Below are positions 5,425 through 7,027 of a DNA stretch of 7,027 nt, in pieces; within the stretch, counting starts at the first letter, position 1; each line of letters opens with the position of its first letter. The position numbers and the translations under genes are program-made. The DNA is from Burkholderiales bacterium (GTDB taxonomy: Bacteria; Pseudomonadota; Gammaproteobacteria; Burkholderiales; Burkholderiaceae_C). The notes beneath the pieces were generated by a model. The model was not told where the DNA came from. It was given only the letters and a program-made list of their open reading frames with translations, and did not search any database. The stretch is taken from NCBI GenBank assembly GCA_006227785.1, contig SBFU01000492.1, forward strand, positions 1 to 7,027, given 5' to 3'.

Positions 5425-6591
5425 TCAGCGGGCGTCCTGAACCTGTCCGGGCAGGGCGGTTCCGGCGCCGGTGCGCACCGGCATGATGTGCACCATGTCG
5501 AGGTCAAGGCACAGGCGCAAGGCCTGACCGACGTGCAGCGGCAGGACCTGGGGTCCGGTCAACATCAGGCGAAACACGGCCTGTGGACCCGTGTCACAGC
5601 GCAGGTGCAACAGCCAGACCTCGCCCAGGTGTCGCAGCTGGTTCAGGCTGACGTTGAGTTGCAGTCCCCTGGCTGGGGGCTTGCCCGCACCGTCGGGGCT
5701 GCCCGCGTCGGCGCTGCACAACTGCAGGCCTTCGCCCGGTACCACCCAGCTCACCCGCTGGCCCACCGGAATGCGGCCCTTGTCGCGCACCGGCAGGCGC
5801 AGGCTGTGCGGTTCATGGCCCCATCGCAGCCAGCCGCTGCCCGCGTCACTGTCGGTGTCCGGGCCTTCCCACACCCCCTCGAAACGGTTGGCCAGGCCCA
5901 CGATGTCAGCCACCCGCGGGTTGCGCGGGGTGCGGTGGATGGCATCGGCCCGTCCTTGCTGCAGCACCACGCCTTCGGCCATCACCACCAGCTCGTCGGC
6001 CAGCAGCCGCGCCTCGTGCAGGTCATGCGTCACCAGCAGCATGGGTGCGGCAATGTCTTCCCGCAGCTCGGCCAGCAGGCCGTACAGCTGCTGACGGGTC
6101 ATCTGGTCGACCGCCGAGAACGGCTCGTCCAGCAGCAGCACCTGCGGTTGGCGCACCAGCGCCCGGGCCAGCGCGACGCGTTGCTGCTGCCCCCCGGACA
6201 GACCGGCCGGCCGCCGCTGCATCTGCTCGCGCGTCAGCCCCACACGCTCCAGCATGACCTGCGCCTGTGCCAGCCGCCGGGGGCCGCGCAGGGGCAGGGC
6301 GACATTGTCCAGCGCGCTCAGATGCGGCATCAGGGCGTAGTCCTGGAACACCAGGCCAACACGGCGTGACTGTGGCGGCACAAAGACACCCGCAGCGCTG
6401 TCGCACCAGACGCTGCTCCCAACGAGGACGCGGGCGTTTTGCGGCCGCATCAGACCCGCCACGGTCCGCAGCAGTGAGGTCTTGCCGGCGCCCGACGGGC
6501 CCACCAGCGCCACCAGCTGGCCGGGTTCACAGCGCAGCGAACCCGCCAGCCGCATCGGCAGCTGCTGGTCGATGGCCAACACCAGGCTCAT
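5425..6591 (-). CDS. modC: Molybdate ABC transporter ATP-binding protein
   Basis: The 388-residue ATPase would drive molybdate (possibly tungstate) import with ModB in the inner membrane. The nucleotide-binding domain is complete: Walker A GPSGAGKT (31-38), Q-loop Q83 (VFQDYALMPHL), signature LSGGQQQR (131-138), Walker B VLLLDEP (151-157), D-loop SAVD (159-162) and switch H189. Residues about 235-388 form a regulatory C-terminus. LRLPVRDKGRIPVGQRVSWVVP and LNVSLNQLRHLGEVWLLHLRCD...GQALRLCLDLDMVHIM resemble TOBE/Mop strands, joined by a Gly/Ala/Pro-rich linker (about 293-308). The protein is somewhat longer than E. coli ModC (352). Its ATG overlaps the modB stop as ATGA (6591 to 6588), with AGGGG at 6605-6601 as the ribosome site. 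The molybdate assignment rests mainly on the ModB partner; a sulfate or thiosulfate transporter is less likely. Confidence 0.87.
   Translation of the reverse strand: MSLVLAIDQQLPMRLAGSLRCEPGQLVALVGPSGAGKTSLLRTVAGLMRPQNARVLVGSSVWCDSAAGVFVPPQSRRVGLVFQDYALMPHLSALDNVALPLRGPRRLAQAQVMLERVGLTREQMQRRPAGLSGGQQQRVALARALVRQPQVLLLDEPFSAVDQMTRQQLYGLLAELREDIAAPMLLVTHDLHEARLLADELVVMAEGVVLQQGRADAIHRTPRNPRVADIVGLANRFEGVWEGPDTDSDAGSGWLRWGHEPHSLRLPVRDKGRIPVGQRVSWVVPGEGLQLCSADAGSPDGAGKPPARGLQLNVSLNQLRHLGEVWLLHLRCDTGPQAVFRLMLTGPQVLPLHVGQALRLCLDLDMVHIMPVRTGAGTALPGQVQDAR
5467..5482. repeat. Perfect 16-bp GC palindrome in the modC 3' end
   Basis: GCCGGTGCGCACCGGC is a perfect inverted repeat that could fold as a 6-bp stem with a GCGC loop on either strand. 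It lies within codons near the end of modC (around PVRTGA) and 48 bp past the stop of the convergent radical SAM gene. No T-run follows on either strand, so a role as terminator is not shown; it may be a by-product of high GC content. Confidence 0.4.
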
Positions 6592-7027
6592 GTGCGGGCA
6601 CCCCTGCGGTGCGCCTGGCTCAGGCGCCGGCTGGCGAGCAGTGACGCGGCCACCGCGACCATGGAGAACACCACCAGCGTGAGGGACATCAGGTGGGCGC
6701 TGGCCAGGTCGAAGGCCTGCACCCGGTCGTAGATGGCAATGGCGATGGTCTTGGTCTCTCCCGGGATGCTGCCGCCCACCATCAGCACCACACCGAATTC
6801 GCCCAGCGTGTGCACAAAGGTGATGACCAGCGCCGACAGGACACCTGGCCAGATCAGCGGCAGCTCGATGCGCCAGAAGATCTCGTGCGGCCTCAGCCCG
6901 TTGACCAGACCCGCCTCCAGCAGTTGCCGGGGAATGGCCTCATAAGCCCTCAGCATGGGTTGCACCATGAATGGAACGTTGAACACCACCGACGCCAGCA
7001 CCAGCCCGAGGAAGGTGAAGGTGAGAG
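6588..7027 (-). CDS. modB: Molybdate ABC transporter permease (N-terminus outside window)
   Basis: The last 145 or so residues of an inner-membrane permease are visible; the gene enters from the right edge in the frame LTFTFLGLVLASVVFNVPF. An internal GTG at 7001 is not the true start, because the frame stays open to the edge. The cytoplasmic EAA loop that docks on the ATPase is present as EAIPRQLLEAGLVNGLRPHEIFWRIELPL, followed by the membrane segment VLSALVITFVHTLGEFGVVLMVGG. IPGETKTIAIAIYDRVQ is characteristic of ModB permeases (E. coli ModB has a related IPGETQT stretch). A final hydrophobic helix, LMSLTLVVFSMVAVAASLLAS, precedes a basic tail. The stop overlaps the modC start by four bases, so the two are translationally coupled. 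The periplasmic binding protein (modA) is expected beyond the right edge. Confidence 0.87.
   Translation of the reverse strand, partial: LTFTFLGLVLASVVFNVPFMVQPMLRAYEAIPRQLLEAGLVNGLRPHEIFWRIELPLIWPGVLSALVITFVHTLGEFGVVLMVGGSIPGETKTIAIAIYDRVQAFDLASAHLMSLTLVVFSMVAVAASLLASRRLSQAHRRGART

Noticed and set aside
1..7027. CRISPR arrays, tRNA or rRNA genes, insertion sequences, phage or integrase signatures
   Set aside because: None was seen: no regularly spaced direct repeats, no cloverleaf-like sequence, no transposase or recombinase motif, and gene composition is uniform along the window.

Overview
The window looks like chromosomal DNA of a high-GC betaproteobacterium, most likely of the Comamonadaceae type (Hydrogenophaga/Acidovorax-like). 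That placement is inferred from GC-rich third codon positions, the style of the aromatic-catabolism genes and the ModB/ModC sequences; no rRNA or other phylogenetic marker is present. Coding is dense. Only the 119-bp divergent promoter region (356-474) and a 12- to 48-bp gap around 4280-4327 are non-coding to any useful extent.

Region 1 (1-4279) is an aromatic-compound degradation locus. A MarR-family regulator (minus strand, C-terminus cut by the window edge) is divergent from a tight four-gene plus-strand operon: an FAD-dependent aromatic hydroxylase of the MhpA/PheA type, a small DUF2783-like protein, a VOC-fold metalloprotein and a full-length fumarylacetoacetase. The divergent promoter carries a perfect 18-bp palindrome overlapping the likely -10 of the hydroxylase promoter, nested within a second inverted repeat. 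The logic suggests ring hydroxylation, ring cleavage and hydrolysis of the diketo acid, repressed by the MarR protein until an aromatic ligand appears. Neither a canonical cupin-type homogentisate dioxygenase nor a maleylacetoacetate isomerase is in the window, so the ring-cleavage step is open and the VOC protein is a candidate.

Region 2 (4280-5419) is one radical SAM gene of the PA0069/SplB-like family, preceded by a near-consensus LexA (SOS) box. The box sits in a 34-bp imperfect palindrome whose last base is the A of the probable ATG start, so the transcript may be leaderless. This links a poorly understood radical SAM enzyme to the DNA-damage response.

Region 3 (5425-7027, minus strand) is the end of a molybdate-type ABC import operon: modB (5' end outside the window) and modC, joined by an ATGA overlap. 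modC converges on the radical SAM gene with only 5 bp between the stop codons.

The candidates most worth following are the SOS-controlled radical SAM gene with its unusual start-site palindrome, and the hydroxylase/DUF2783/VOC/fumarylacetoacetase route with its nested operator.
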